A stretch of 64,000 nucleotides of DNA from Gnetum montanum (GCA_015680685.1 MNCI01018059.1:1238207-1302206), one strand, 5' to 3'; positions 23,364-36,116 are shown, numbered from the stretch's first letter. Numbers and translations are program-made. The notes: a model not told the origin generated them from the letters alone.

Positions 23364-24705
23364 ATTAGAAAATACCAATGATAGCATTTATCAAAATTTA
23401 AAAAAAAGGCATAAAATAACTACTAGTTTTAGCAATCCTAGAATAAAATGTTGTATGGATTGCATATTTTTAGTTCTCTCTTAAATAGGAGTCTATGTTT
23501 CTATGTTATTTTTTCTTGTAAAGCATAGCAATGTTTTAGAACTAAAAAAATGTATAAGAAGATATGAGACTATTTTTTATACATTACCATATATTGGTTT
23601 TAACTAGTTCAAGTTGCTTTTAGAGATTTTCTTAACTTGTGATTTAGTTTGATATTTTTTGCACAATAATTAAACATCCATCCTTAATGAATCTCATTCT
23701 ATTATAGTGCAATCAACTAGCAATTTATTGAATATTTTTAATAAAATATTTAATGTGCATTTTCCTATCAGATTTATTTATTTGGAGTTTGCAGTTATGT
23801 GCCACTATAAGGTTTTGTTGGTCATAATACCTATTATTACCAAGTATTTTAACCCAACCTATTTTAATCAACTTGTTGGTCATGAATTTTTGTATATTTA
23901 ACTACATTTATAATTATTTTGATTTTATTAAGTCTGACTCTTTGACCAATTATTTGAAGACTAGCCAACTCTGACTCATTTATGAAGATGCTGACTACAA
24001 CCCAAATACGATAACTTAAACATTGGTTTATAATGCAATACACATAAATCTCCTCTCTAGAGAAACCATCTCACCTATGTTTCATGCATTGTAAAATTAA
24101 ATAAATGAACAACTACACTAACCATTAATTAGGTAATTGTGTAGACATCCTTAAACCTGGATATTGAGAACATTAATTAAAGTGTTCAACCTAGCAATTT
24201 CTTTTCAAGAAACTTGTAGAATATGAAGATAACTTAAATAGTAGAAAAGGTAACAAGAAATGAAGAAAAATAAATTTAAACATATTCTAATCCAAATCTT
24301 GGCGTATAATAGCATAAAATAGAAATACTAACTTGTTACATGATCATCGTGCACAAAGAAGCTTACACCAACTAATAAATAGCAGAGCATCGACATTAAA
24401 CTTTAAGTAATTTAAATTTCCTTCCAAGTTCCAAATAATGTCTATTAGAACTTCTAATCAAACTATTACATTTTAAGAGATACTTTTTAACAGTAAAAAT
24501 TTCAAAATAGAATCAACAACCATGATCTTGAAAGCAACTTCCTACCATCAAAATTTGTTGAACTTAGCATGCTAACTCATTAATAATTTCATAGTATTGA
24601 CATAATGTTATGTAATGCTAAAGAATGTCCTCACATGTTAGGTAGTTGAAAGCACGAAAACTCATAAAACAAACATGAAAAATCTTACCAAGTATTACCC
24701 TATTT
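23364..24705. other. Downstream flank of hAT locus, no gene seen
   Basis: The hAT locus must resume here after element C, but no further transposase motif is readable. The rest is AT-rich sequence without a supported ORF. Confidence 0.4.
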
Positions 24706-24710
24706 AAATT

Positions 24711-24960
24711 TTTTAGAGTCATGTGATGACTAATCTGGACTATTGCGTCATCGGCCAGTTTCGATTATGGATGGTTTCTTGATGCATATTTATGTAATGT
24801 TCTAAAACTCTCTTATAATTGTAATCTGTAAAATATATAATGAAACTCTAGTGCAACTGTAAATGATAGACGATCTTGCTAAACCACACAAATTCTATGT
24901 GTTCTATGTGTGCTTGTTTTTCCTATTCGTGTTTTTTTTCACTTCATTCATTTCCTAACA
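24711..24960 (+). repeat. 5' LTR of copia element
   Basis: 250 bp, ending TTTCCTAACA and matching 27025-27270. The first TG has mutated to TT. A stretch AAAATATATAATGAAACTC is shared by both LTRs. Confidence 0.85.
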
Positions 24961-24963
24961 AAC

Positions 24964-24980
24964 TGGTATTGAAGCTTAGT
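24964..24980 (+). other. Primer binding site of copia element
   Basis: TGGTATTGAAGC is a near match to the complement of plant initiator Met-tRNA (TGGTATCAGAGC), three bases after the LTR. Confidence 0.8.
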
Positions 24981-24984
24981 TTGC

Positions 24985-25915
24985 AAAGGATTAGTGGGAG
25001 CGATGACATTCAGGGACCTTTATTTCCATTGGACTTTAAGATACCTAAGGAGGAATGGTTAGGAAAGGTAGTAAGCTTCTCACATTTAAATGTTTTTAGT
25101 TGCATATCATATGTGCACTTAGGTTTTGATGTCTGAGATAGACTTGACCCTAAAGCCAAGAAATGTTATTTTATTGGCAATGATTCTTTTGATTTTGGTT
25201 ATCATTTTTGGGATGATCAAAATAGAAAAATTATAAGGCACAGGGATGTCACTTTTAATGAAAATGTTGTGTACAAGGATAGGTCTAAATCAAAATCAAA
25301 TAGTGTAGGGAAGCAGGAAAATGAAAGTGAGAAGGTTGAATTGGAAGAGATATCTGAGAGGGATGTAGCTTGAAGGATTCAAGAAAATCCTAGAAACAAG
25401 ATAGCTAAAGATGAAGCTGAAGTTGAGGCAAAAATAATTACACTAGAGCCTTAGTTGAGAAGGTTTGTTAGAATACCAAAGCCCAGAGATATGTACTCTC
25501 CCTCATTACATTATTTACTTTTGACTGATGTTGGGAAACCAAAATGTTTTGATGAGGCAATGCAAGTGAGAAATCGTGTTAAGTGGAAGTTGGTTATGAG
25601 AGATGAGATGAAGTCACTCCAAGAGAATATGACATGGACATTGACTAATTTTCCAAAAGGAAAGAGAACATTGCAAAATAAGTGATTGTACAAGGTTAAG
25701 GAAGAATATGATGGTAGCAAAAGATACATGGCAAGGTTAGCAGTTAAGGGTTTCCAATAGAAAAAAGGAATTGACTACATACAAATTTTCTCTTTTGTAG
25801 TAAAGTTGACTACCATTAGATTAGTGTTGAGTCTTATGGTTACTGATGATTTACATCAAGAGAAGATAGATGTCAAAGCTGCTTTTTTGCACAATGACCC
25901 AAATTCTATTTTTTG
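24985..25915 (+). pseudogene. copia pol 5' part: integrase C-terminus and RT start
   Basis: The N-terminal part reads the copia integrase C-terminal signature (FSHLNVFSCISYVHL, then LDPKAKKCYFIG and YHFWDDQNRKI). The RT fingers follow (KWKLVMRDEMKSLQENMTW, YKVKEEYDGSKRYMARLAVK, KKGIDYIQIFSFVVKLTTIR, IDVKAAFLHND). The frame breaks just after this motif, before the YVDD-type catalytic box. Four stops are present. Confidence 0.85.
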
Positions 25916-25959
25916 GTTGTTGTCGTTTCTTTGTATTCCCTAGAAGTTAAAGGGTCAGT

Positions 25960-26315
25960 CATTTCTTGGAAGTTGAAGGTTCAAAAGGTGATGGATTGAT
26001 TGTTATAGAAGTTGAAGTGTCAACTACTACAAAAGTTGAAGGGTCGGCTATTACAGAAGTTGAAATGTCGACCATTACAGAAGTTGAAGGGTTAGCCATT
26101 TTCATAAGTTGAAAGGTTGACTGTTACAGTAGTTGAAGTGTTAGCCTTTATAAAAGTTGAAGGGTCGACCGTTATAAAAGTTGAAGTGTTAGCCTTTACA
26201 AAAGTTGAAGGGTCAACCATTATAGAAGTTGAAGTGTTGGTTGTTACAGAAGTTGAAGGATCAACCATTACAAAAGTTGAAGGGTGGATCGTTACAAAAG
26301 TTGAAGGGACACTGT
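25960..26315 (+). repeat. 24-bp minisatellite inside copia pol
   Basis: About 14-15 tandem copies of a 24-bp unit of the type AAGTTGAAGGGTCGACCATT plus 4 bases. The array replaces the RT catalytic core. Because 24 is a multiple of three, it reads as an 8-residue repeat (VEGSTITK type) open from 26117 to 26311. Confidence 0.9.
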
Positions 26316-26324
26316 TTTCTCTCT

Positions 26325-26985
26325 CTTTTATTTGGAAGTTTGATGTATGCTATGATCTATACCAGATTTGACATAGCACATGCAATGGGAGTTGTTAGCA
26401 AGTTCATATCTAATCCAGGAAGGGAGCATTAGGAAGCTGTAAAGTGGCTCCTGAGATATCTAAAAGGAATTTCAGGTATGACACTTTATTTTTAAAATAG
26501 CAACATTACTCTACAAGGTTTTTCTTATGTAGGTTTAGGAGCTGATTTACATAGCAGGAAGAGCACCACTGGTTATTTTCACTGTGGGTAGTACTATTGT
26601 GAGTTGGATGTCTCAACTTTAGAAGAGTGTTGCTCTCTCAACCACAAAAGTAGAATATATGGCTATATCAAAAGCTAGAAAGGAGATGATTTGGTTGAAG
26701 GGTCTTGTAAAAGAGTTTGGTAAGACATAGGACAACAACAAGTTTTTGAGGTTACTGCGTGGGGTTAACACATCTGGCTAGGTATCTTCATATTTGTGGG
26801 TTGATAGATGATGAGACATTACTGTTAAGGAAGATTCCTAGATCAAAGAACCCTACAGACATGTTGACCAAGGTGGTCACCACTGGTAAGCTGAGGCTAT
26901 GCATGACCTTAGCAAGCTCTATGGTTAGTGATGAGGAGGCATCACATTAGGAGTTAATGGTGTATGTGGGAGAAGCAAGGTTGCA
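26325..26985 (+). pseudogene. copia pol 3' part: RT thumb and RNase H
   Basis: Resumes after the minisatellite with MYAMIYTRFDIAHAMGVVSK (26343-26402), NPGREH, AVKWLLRYLKG, SRKSTTGYF, VALSTTKVEYMAISKA and NPTDMLTKVV, the usual C-terminal series of copia RNase H. Frames shift at least twice and stops are present. Confidence 0.85.
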
Positions 26986-27024
26986 AGAGTTTTTTTTTCT
27001 TAGATCAATCTCCAAGTGGGAGAT

Positions 27025-27270
27025 TGTTGGAGTTATGTGGCGACTGATTCGAACTATTGAGTCATGGGCCATTTTTGGTTACGAACAATGGTTTCTTGAT
27101 GCATATTTATGTAACATTCCAAAACTCTCTTGTACCTAGAAAATATATAATGAAACTCTAGGGTGGTCGTGAATGATAGGCGATCTTGCTGAACCATGAA
27201 AATTTTGTGTGCTATGTGTGCTTGTTTTTCCTATTGTTATTTTTTTTTTTGCTTGATTCGTTTCATAACA
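27025..27270 (+). repeat. 3' LTR of copia element
   Basis: Starts TGTTGGAGTTATG after the polypurine tract and ends TTTCATAACA. Partner of 24711-24960 with moderate divergence. Confidence 0.88.
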
Positions 27271-27275
27271 AAACT

Positions 27276-30200
27276 AAATACAAACTTATCTATAGGAAAA
27301 TCTTATTATTCCCAGAAGCCAAACAATGTATTGAACAACCTTAGCAACCCAAAATCTCCCCATGCTCTTGAAAAAAATTTAATCAAATATTTTATTAAAA
27401 AATCCAAACTAGTTTCCTAAACTCCATGACACTAGGAAACATACAATAGCCTCCTAAATTAAATACCTTTTATTCAGGATTTACTAATGGAAAATGCTAA
27501 TCACATCATGTCCCAATGCAAAGAAAAGTTGGGAAACATCACCATAAATATCTTATGTTTCATTCATAGCTCAATAGAAGAGCTAAATGGTTCTAATTTT
27601 TGAGTTTCTACATTTTATAGTTTAAAACCATACTAGTTTCTAATCCTCTCTGGATTCATCTTAAGTAGTACAAGAGAAACAAGCTATATTCTAGTGCATA
27701 GTTGTGTAATGAATATTCTTATTTTAAAAATCCTTTTATCATATCAAAATTAAAATAAACAAACATGAAGCATGAATGCAACCACTAGAACCATCATAGG
27801 CATTGTAGCAGTTTCGAATAGTTGGAAGTTTAGATCCATTTGTTTGTTCATGATCCAACCAACAACCACATAGAAAGGTGTCTACATCTACCAAAACATT
27901 GTAAGACATGACATAATAGAAAAAATCTAGATAATATTTACCTTCATTCTTATTTAAATGAGTTTAAATTGCAAGATTCAAATTCAAAGAAACAAAGTTC
28001 AAAATTATTTAAAAGTTTGAAAACTCTTAATTATGATACTCCATTTGCAAATCAGGGCACACTATAGAAGCTGTCAGAATGGAGGATGCTTGAATGAAAG
28101 CACAATTAGGATATGTTAGACATGTGAATGGTGAACTTAACCTCAAGCTTTGGAATAACATGTAATAAAAATTTTTTACTTACCACCAATTAGTCATTTA
28201 AAATTAGTAGAAAAAGTCAGGTTGACCCAAGTTAAGTTAACCCCACGCAACAACCTCAATTCATCATTATTAAGTGAATCGATAGGTAGGATGTATATTT
28301 ATACAAGAAGTATCCTATAACAAGAGAGGCTTAGCACTTAAGTACTATCGAGTAACATGTTTTATTCACCTTAAAACATTTTTCGTTTAGGTCAATAAGG
28401 TTAGTCATTATTTGTTAACAATGGATGAATGCCAAAGAAGGCATTACAGAATTTTGGTCCAACTAAAAACCTTAGTGCTTTTTTACAAACCCAAAAAATG
28501 CTCCACTATTCCTACAATCTACTACTGTTAATTCCTTATTCAAGCACTTTACTTTTTAATGAAATGCATTAAAAATGTTCAAATACCTGATTGTGTGACT
28601 ATAGAAACGATTCATCACTAGAGACTTGATGCTCATCCTGCCATGCAAATCCAGGAGGAATCATAGGCTAGCCGAAAACCTAATCTTAGTTTAACTAGTT
28701 ATGTCAAGGCATGAACCCAAACTTTACAACTTGAGTAAAGAGCAAAATTATGTAACTATAGTATTACATAATTATAATTATTTGTCATTAGCATAATCCC
28801 ATTGTCATATATTCTATTATTTTAGTTATAGCCGTGATGTCCAAAGAATTGTAAAGTTTCATGTTTCTACTTTTCAAGTCTATAGAAATAGTGTTCTACA
28901 AGAGTTGATTTGTGCACCTCGTAATTCTTGTTTCAAAGTATTTTTCATGATTAGGATGCCAAATGGGAAATGTATCAACTGAATGGTTTAGATATAGTAT
29001 AAAATAGCATTTACTGGAAATTTTATCAAAATACATTAACTAAAAGACAACCAAGACTTGTTGGAAATATCCTGAGATTTGTGAGTGTTAGGGAATCCAA
29101 GTACATAAAGATGAAGAAGAAAGCTATCATAGACAGTCATGAAGCCCAATTGTTGAACCAATTAATACAATCTCAAGATTTCTAATCATAAAAATGAAGA
29201 TACTGGGAAACATTAAAACACAAAAAATTTGGGGTGTCTATATTTGTATTCAAAACCCCATGTACAAGCTGTAGACATATAATGAAGAGATCAATAAGAT
29301 TGAATGGAACAAGCTAGCTTCCTAGAGACCACACATGAGAAAATAACCCTATTTTATTTGTTGTGTGAAAAGATCTCTAATATTCTATTTTGGTTTAGTA
29401 TGCTTTCATATTACAATTATCTAGGCATGGATTTGGTTAATGTCATGATGTGTCATGGAGCTTTTGGCCTAACATGGCTGATTGCAAGGTGGGAAATTTT
29501 GTATCCAGATTATGTAGCAGAACTTTTGTAAATTCCCCTGTAATTAATACAACTGTTACATTTCTTAGTGAAAAAAAAACCCCCCAATTTCTTAATCTTA
29601 TTATTGGGCTCATAGATACTCATATGGAAGCTAAAGCTTGGGTGATTAGAATATTCATCTGGTTGATTTTGTTGTACTTTCAATTTGTATGTTACAGGTG
29701 AAAGATTCAATATCATAAAATAAACATTGCAAAAATTGAATTCTCATCAATAAAGGTAAAGGATCTCCATAGAGACATTAGACAAGTTTTAGTCCCATTT
29801 TTAGAGAAAAGGTCCTCTAAAAACAAATGTTGGATGAAAAAAACATTGATACATGTGTACATGATCCAATAGCAATTCCCAGAGAAATATCTTGTGATGT
29901 GTATTATTTGCAAAGAAATGAATCAATTGTATTGCAAGTACTTGCTGAAAGCTAGGACTAGAAACTGTAATAGAAAGATTTAGTATCAGTTCATCTTTCA
30001 TGCTAAAAATGATAGTAGTTGAATACTATGAAACATTTCTAGTGAAGCACTTGATCCTGTCATTGCAAAAAGCAGGATGTGATCATTACTCTATGAAACC
30101 AACCTCACACTATCCCCTTCACTTTACGACATGAGAACCTTCAATAATCAATTCTTTTTTTAAAATGGATACCCCACATCAACTCCCCACTTCAGTGTGG

Positions 30201-30935
30201 AGCACCTCATTGAGTTAGATCAAATACATATTTATTTATATTATGCAGCTTCAAAATTCATTGCCAATGTGGGATAGGATAAACACAACCAGTCATGCCT
30301 GTATCACAGACACATTTGGTTTTGTTTGTTTGGTTTGAGATTGTATCATTTGCAATTTGCAATGATGGTGTTGAGACGTTGCTCTTCATCTTCGATGTTC
30401 AATTTTATGATACCAAACCATCATCTCAGGATCACCACACAATGTAGCAGAAAAAGAACATTACATGAAATCAAATCAACGACTTTGATGATAAATACAA
30501 ATTGAGTATTGTTGTTGGATATAAGGATGTCATATATATATATTAATTATATGTGTGTGTGTATATATCTTCTCTTTTATCATGATTTTCAACTGCCTCA
30601 AGTGTCAAGTAAGTTATCAACAAGTGTTTCAATGATAAAGAAGAAGAAGAGGTGAGGTGGATGGATGGATGGAAAGGATCCCAAATCCCCTCCCTTTCAC
30701 GTGCCTTGTTGTGAATAGGATTCAACATTAACAGACTATCATAGTAGTAGGTTCGAATAACGATGTGTGTAGGAATAGTCTCACATGGATGAAGCTTGAT
30801 TTATGAGGACTAGGTTTAAGAATGTACAAGGATAACACAAGTGTGAGAGTTGTCTCAAGGTGGTGGTTCTCTTATCATGGTTCGGAGGCCATCAAACACT
30901 CGATGACTCTCAAGAGTTAGAAAACCCATCTCGGC
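27276..30935. other. AT-rich stretch with no recognised gene
   Basis: I find no supported protein, RNA or element boundary. Simple repeats only: a TA/TG run at about 30532-30567 and ATGG repeats near 30660-30672. ORFs at 29304, 29450 and 30543 show no motif. Confidence 0.4.
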
Positions 30936-31196
30936 TTGGCAGTATTAGATTGTGAGGATGTTGGGGGTGAGGTGCCACCCTTTGTAGATGCATCATTTTG
31001 CATCATTTCCTCTTCCACCGATGTTGTCTACAAGGTTTCTTATTTGCAAGGTTCTTATTTGGAGTTAGTTGTCCTCCATGAGGTGCATTCCCATATGTGT
31101 ATTAAGAATCTGTGTTGTTGCTTTTACTTCCTCTTCGGTTGCTTGCTTGTTAGAGGCATATTCCCTAGGTCTTCTACCCCAAATCCATTGGATCTT

Positions 31197-31276
31197 AGTA
31201 CAATGATACAAAGAAGATTAGCATGGCCCTGCCCAAAGATGACATGCATAAATCAAGAAATGGTCCAAATTTTTTT
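31197..31276 (+). pseudogene. U6 snRNA pseudogene (3' part)
   Basis: From AGTACAATGATACAAAGAAG to the T-run the sequence matches plant U6 snRNA from the ACGATACAGAGAAG region to the 3' end. It includes the ACAGAGA box region (read ACAAAGA) and AGATTAGCATGGCCC. It continues through the internal stem-loop region and AAATGGTCCAAATTTTTTT. The highly conserved 5' stem-loop is not recognisable upstream. No U6-type TATA box or upstream sequence element is in place, so this is a pseudogene. The ORF 30936-31319 that runs over it is fortuitous. Confidence 0.85.
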
Positions 31277-31314
31277 CAATATGCACAAATTGAAAAATGA
31301 TCCAAAATTTTTTA
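31277..31314 (+). repeat. Second copy of the U6 3' end
   Basis: ATGCACAAATTGAAAAATGA, TCCAAAATTTTTT repeats the last 35 or so bases of the preceding U6 sequence with several substitutions, directly in tandem. Confidence 0.65.
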
Positions 31315-31439
31315 AATAATAAAAAAACTACACATCTTTTTTGAAACTCTATCCATACGTACAAACAAATTGGTTCTAAAAACCTACAAATCCTTTTCAA
31401 AACTCTGCATCTCAAAGAAAATACAATTGCAAACTAACA

Positions 31440-33930
31440 CAAAAAAGTAATGGGTATAACACCATTACAAACTAACTTAAAAAATCAAAGCATTGCAAAA
31501 AAAAAAAACTATTGTTATATTTTGTCTAAAGACATTGGGTATGGCAATATAATTATGATTTATACATTACATGTATGGTATTAGTGGGTTATCAAAGATG
31601 AGTTTGTTTGTTATGATTGCACTTTATATGTTATGATGCTTTAGTCTGTATGCTATGATTATGATGTCTTTACATGCTTAACATGATTATGTACACTACC
31701 TCTATGTAATATGTTAGATAGGTGATGTTGCTGACAAGGATATTGGATAGGGATACAAGAGTAGCTATTCGATATATATTTATGCTTTATGTGTGATTTT
31801 AGTATTTATGCATTTGATTTGTAGCACTATGTTATGTGATGTTTGGATATGATTTTAGCATGTGAATGTATAGAGCATTTGATATGGATCTCATAGGTTT
31901 AAAAAAAGTTTAATTTGGAGTCCTAGTGTGTTTATTATGCATGTTGGAAGTGCAATGTATTAATTAAAGAGGAATAAAGAAAATAAACTTATAAAATTTT
32001 TTATTTAAAAAACGGAAAAGTAAAATTAGATTTTTTTTCACGTGACATGCTAATGTGAAGACTCATTTGGGGTCATGTAGGGGCTTTAGCCCAAAATGCT
32101 CCCCTATCGATGTTTTTAGATGTCCCACAGCTTCAGTAGTTTCCGTTTCCTAGGATCCAAGTAGTCATTGATCAACTCAAAACCAAGGTAACTCCAAGAT
32201 CATTCCCTAACTAAAGCTAATGGAGAGCAAAAGTCTATTATAAAAGTGCACATGATTTATATATGGTATATTAACCATTATGTTTTTTTTTTTTTTTTTT
32301 TTTTTTGCTTTTTCCATTACCAAATCAACACTACATCTCATACACCTTACCCATGGAATTTTGGTTTCTATTTTTATTTTTTCTATTTTCTGGAAATAGA
32401 AACAAAACTTGAGCCTATTCTTCTTTGATTTTTTTCTCCCTTCTTTTTTTTCCATACTTTCTCTTAATTTTGAGCTTTGTGGATGGATTTTTCTTTCCTC
32501 TGAACTTGGATTTGGTATAGTTGTAGTCATATCTATGTGCGTACGAAACTTATTTGGAGTGAACTAGAATTTTGCTAGATTTTTGAGAGTTTTATGATTA
32601 TTTCAAACTTTCTGCTTCAACAATTTTAATTGGTGAGTTGTTTTTTATCTTTTTCCTATATTTGTGTGTCAAATTAGTATATATGATCATGCAATGTGGG
32701 CATGTGGGAAAGATAGTTAAAAGATTGAGTTTAGACATATTGTTTCACAAATTTCCCAAAGTTTTACAATTTTGGTTGCGAATTGTTTATTAATGAATAT
32801 GTGATGTATGATATAATGTGGACTTGAAAAATATTAGATGTGATGTTGATCAGACTCGCATTATTAAAATATTATATTTTATGGACCTATTGTTGCCCAG
32901 GAATTTCTAAGAGTTTCAATTATTACTAATTGTAATTAATTATTATTATTTATTATTTTATTAATTAAATTTTAAATGCACATAACTTTGCTTCTAGAAG
33001 TTCAACTTAGGTGAAATTAGTATCATTGGAATCGTCTTGAGACATACTTTCTAATCAAGAAAATTGTTTTCTCTTTTGGCATATATCATTTTGGAGGTTA
33101 CAATAGAGATCATTTTTACAAAATTATATGTCGTTCAAGAAGCATGGTTGTAGCGCAAAAATTTTTTTTGTTAAGTTGTGGTAGTGTTCTTATGGAATGA
33201 ATGTAACTATTAAGCATGGATATATGTGGTCATGTTATGTTTATTTAGGATGTGTTGTGCTTGTGACATGTGTTGGCTTAAGTTAGCTTGGAATTGCACA
33301 TGTCTTCGTAATGACGCTTATAATGGTTGTTGGTGAGTTGTGCTAGAATAAGGGTGTAGACTGGTCAGTGATGAGGCACCCTGGAGGTAGTTATGGATTA
33401 TTTTTCCACTGTGATGCATCAGTGAGGCTCTTGTCTCAAGCCTTATCTTGAAAAAGGGAGAGTGCAAGTGTGTTCGTCCCAATAGTTGGTATGTGGCAAA
33501 GGCATATTCATTTTAATAACTAGTCCTCCAAAAGGCTAGTGGTTGTGGGCCATAGGTTGATAGATCCTAGCACCAATGAGATAAAAGACTTGCATGTAAT
33601 AATTGATTATAAGTACTCATGGCAATATTTCACATGATAAACTTGAGTGTAGATATGCGAACAACCACATAGGCCAAGTGTATATGATATATTGGTTTAT
33701 GAGTCATAGCATGGATAATATATTTTATGATTAACCTATGATTATGTGGTACATGTGTTGTTTAATGGTATGAAGTGGGTATGATAGCAGGGCATGATAG
33801 TGGAGATGTATGTGATAGGGTGTAATAGATGTATGTTTGATTATGTTTGATAGTGATTGTATCTACAACTATGTGATGGTCATCTATTCACTTTAGTGAT
33901 GATTATGCAAGTATTACATGTGATATTGTA
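31440..33930. other. AT-rich, possibly LTR-like non-coding sequence
   Basis: No gene is visible. A run of about 24 T lies at 32283-32306 and an ATT-rich stretch at 32935-32975. The part from about 33330 to 33600 has the look of retroelement LTR sequence, but there is no partner copy in the window to prove it. Confidence 0.3.
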
Positions 33931-34035
33931 TGTTTTAATATCAACTTTTCTATGCTAAGCATAGGGCTATGATTAATAAGTGTTAATCCCATGACAATTA
34001 GAAATCCTAGAGGTTTTAACCCATGCAAATTACTT
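33931..34035 (+). repeat. LTR 5' start of a family A subtype
   Basis: TGTTTTAATATCAAC, then CTATGCTAAGCATAGGGC and ATCCCATGAC, aligns with the start of the LTR at 61409 over about 100 bases. Similarity then stops in both. It may be the remnant of the 5' LTR of A3. Confidence 0.5.
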
Positions 34036-34429
34036 GTAATGATATCAAAAATCAAGCAAAGGATTGAAAACATAACATAATGTTTTAAAGATAGCTAATT
34101 TTGTTAAATCATCACCAAATCTTTTACTACCTTTTGCCAAATCATTGAATTAAATAAATGGACTAAAATAATGATTAAGATTATCACTCCCGTTAGATCG
34201 TTATTTATACCATTAATAAATATTTTTTTGACTTTGGCATGGTTCTTATTAAATTAATATAAGTAATAAAGTGCTGATTACGATGACCTGCCATTCTCCT
34301 ACTGATCAATGAGCATACAAACTAAGAATCTTCGAAAAATACAATAGTAACTGCCCATGCAAGGTGGTTTTACACCTATTGTTCTTTCTCTAGCAACTGC
34401 CATGCAAACTGTGTGCAGGAACAATCAAA

Positions 34430-35224
34430 TTTGCAACCCGATAATCTTTGTCTTGCATGTGGGAAACTCCTTGTCTTGTCTCTGTCCCTACCGTGATCCC
34501 AGCTAGACATTATACTAAAATGGCAGTAGCTAAAATTGTGGTGTTAGCCGTCCTACAAGCTTTCCCGTTTCGTCGTCATGTTGCCAAAAATGATGAATCA
34601 AGGGCTGCAAGCCAATTGGGCACCATAATCAACAGGAGGCTATGCACATTGATCATTCTAAGGTGCTGCCCATGGCAATTGAGCGGCACATGAATGAGCA
34701 CACGGTGGCATCGAGGTGGTTGGACCTCGAGAGGCCTCAGGTGGAGGCCACGGGTGAAGGTGCCACCATAGCATACTGCGGGCACATGCAAGAGCTATTG
34801 TGGAACATGGACATGAAAATTGTAGCGCTGAGGTTTCTATGGTCCATGCCTCCGCTGATCTCGCATGCCCACTCTACTTCTCTATGTTTCTCTACTTGGC
34901 TGCTGGGCCTACCGCTGCCCCCATTCTCCTACGCCCCTACCGATACCTGCACTTTACTATGATCCGGAGGAGGAGCAGCAGTTGTTGTTGGACGAGAAGC
35001 CATAGCAGGCAAAGGCAAAGGACGATGGCATTGTACGCTCACGTTATGACTACCTCAGAATGGTGGCAACTTGCATCTAGATCGTTCTGGGCGATGTAGT
35101 TCCTCAAGGTGAACGAGCCTAGTCTCTGCTCAATTGGCGAGATCAGTGCACCACTGGCATGTTCCTGGCAGTATGCTGCTCAATGGCATTCTTTCTATAC
35201 ATGGTGCCGGTGAGGGTGGCTGTA
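34430..35224 (+). other. GC-richer gene-like block, unrecognised
   Basis: Base composition rises clearly against the surroundings. Protein-like sequence continues across frame changes: FPFRRHVAKNDESRAASQLG (frame of 34448), then IERHMNEHTVASRWLDLERP and AYCGHMQELLWNMDMKI (34642-34962). Next comes a third frame to about 35099 with TTSEWWQLASRSFW and beyond that KVNEPSL. This looks like the exon sequence of a gene with several frameshifts, either a captured fragment or a processed copy. I do not recognise the protein. It is joined directly to integrase sequence at about 35225. Confidence 0.45.
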
Positions 35225-35990
35225 TGATTCTTAATTATTGCACACATTGGTTAGAGATGAAAGCACCTAAGATTGTAACATCTCATGAGGTTATTCGCAT
35301 TTTAAAGAATGATATAATTTTTAAGCACAGATGTGAGAACAGAACATAACGTTATTGTCAAATATTGTCAAAGCTATAATTGAATATTATCCACAAGGTA
35401 ATGGTTTAGCCGAGTCATCCAATAAAATTATATTAGATGGAATTAAGAAGATGATAACTCAAAATCCATGAACATGGCATGAACAATTAAAATGGGCAGT
35501 ATTGGCTGATAAAATTTGTTATAAGGAATCAATCAAAACTAAACCTTATGATTTAGTATATGGACAAGAACCAATATTGCTAATAAATTTGCAAAATCCT
35601 ACATATCAGTTTTTATTGGATTATTTACCAAATGATGAGCATTTAGTCTCACATACTCATGACAGTTGGAATTTAAAACTTAAAAGGGTTAAAGCAGTCA
35701 AAAACCTATTTAGTCATTAACAAACCATTAAAAGTTGATTTGATAAGAAGTATGTAGCTAAATTTTTTCTAGGTGATCTAGTCCTTAAGAGAAATAGAGC
35801 ATGGTCAAACAGGTTCCCAAACTAAATTTTCTACCATGTGGTTAGGCCCATACCAAGTCATAGATGTCATTGGCCTTAATGTGTACAAAATTCCTAATGT
35901 GCAAGGATACAAATTAAATAGAAATTTTAATGCATTTCATTTAAAGAATTTCTACTTAGGTGCCCCTCATGGACAGTTAGTAGATCCTTA
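35225..35990 (+). pseudogene. Integrase of A3
   Basis: Core and C-terminal integrase. Readable motifs: NYCTHWLEMKAPKIVTSHEV (catalytic Asp replaced by Asn), YYPQGNGLAESSNK (with the DDE Glu, near 35393-35433) and WHEQLKWAVLADKI. Then KTKPYDLVYGQEP (ORF 35502-35720) and the C-terminal KFFLGDLVLKRNRAW. The segment that should hold the second catalytic Asp is lost between 35345 and 35360. It is the only family A copy here with integrase core sequence and shows what A1 and A2 lack. Confidence 0.8.
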
Positions 35991-36116
35991 ATTACATGTT
36001 TTCTTCTCATTCTTCATGCATTTCATTTGTATATAATTGCATTTGCATAATTTCTTTGCATTTCCATCATTCTTTTTTTTTCCTGCATGCCATATCTACC
36101 ATCATCTCTTTCTTAG

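Larger units (their letters stand above)
24711..27270 (+). mobile_element. Internally deleted Ty1/copia retrotransposon
   Basis: A copia element of 2.56 kb with short LTRs (24711-24960 and 27025-27270), flanked by AAATT (24706-24710) and AAACT (27271-27275), one mismatch. A PBS for initiator Met-tRNA follows the 5' LTR and a polypurine tract (CCAAGTGGGAGAT, 27012-27024) precedes the 3' LTR. Gag, protease, most of integrase and the RT core are missing. It is dead. Confidence 0.88.

Noticed and set aside
26117-26371. 84-codon repeat protein ORF
   Set aside because: It is the 24-bp minisatellite read in frame, with no start context or gene structure.
30936-31319. 127-codon ORF on the plus strand
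   Set aside because: It runs straight through the U6 pseudogene and its duplicated tail, has no motif and is probably open by chance.
32207-32530. 107-codon Lys-rich ORF
   Set aside because: It is caused by a long T run on the plus strand and has no homology I can see.
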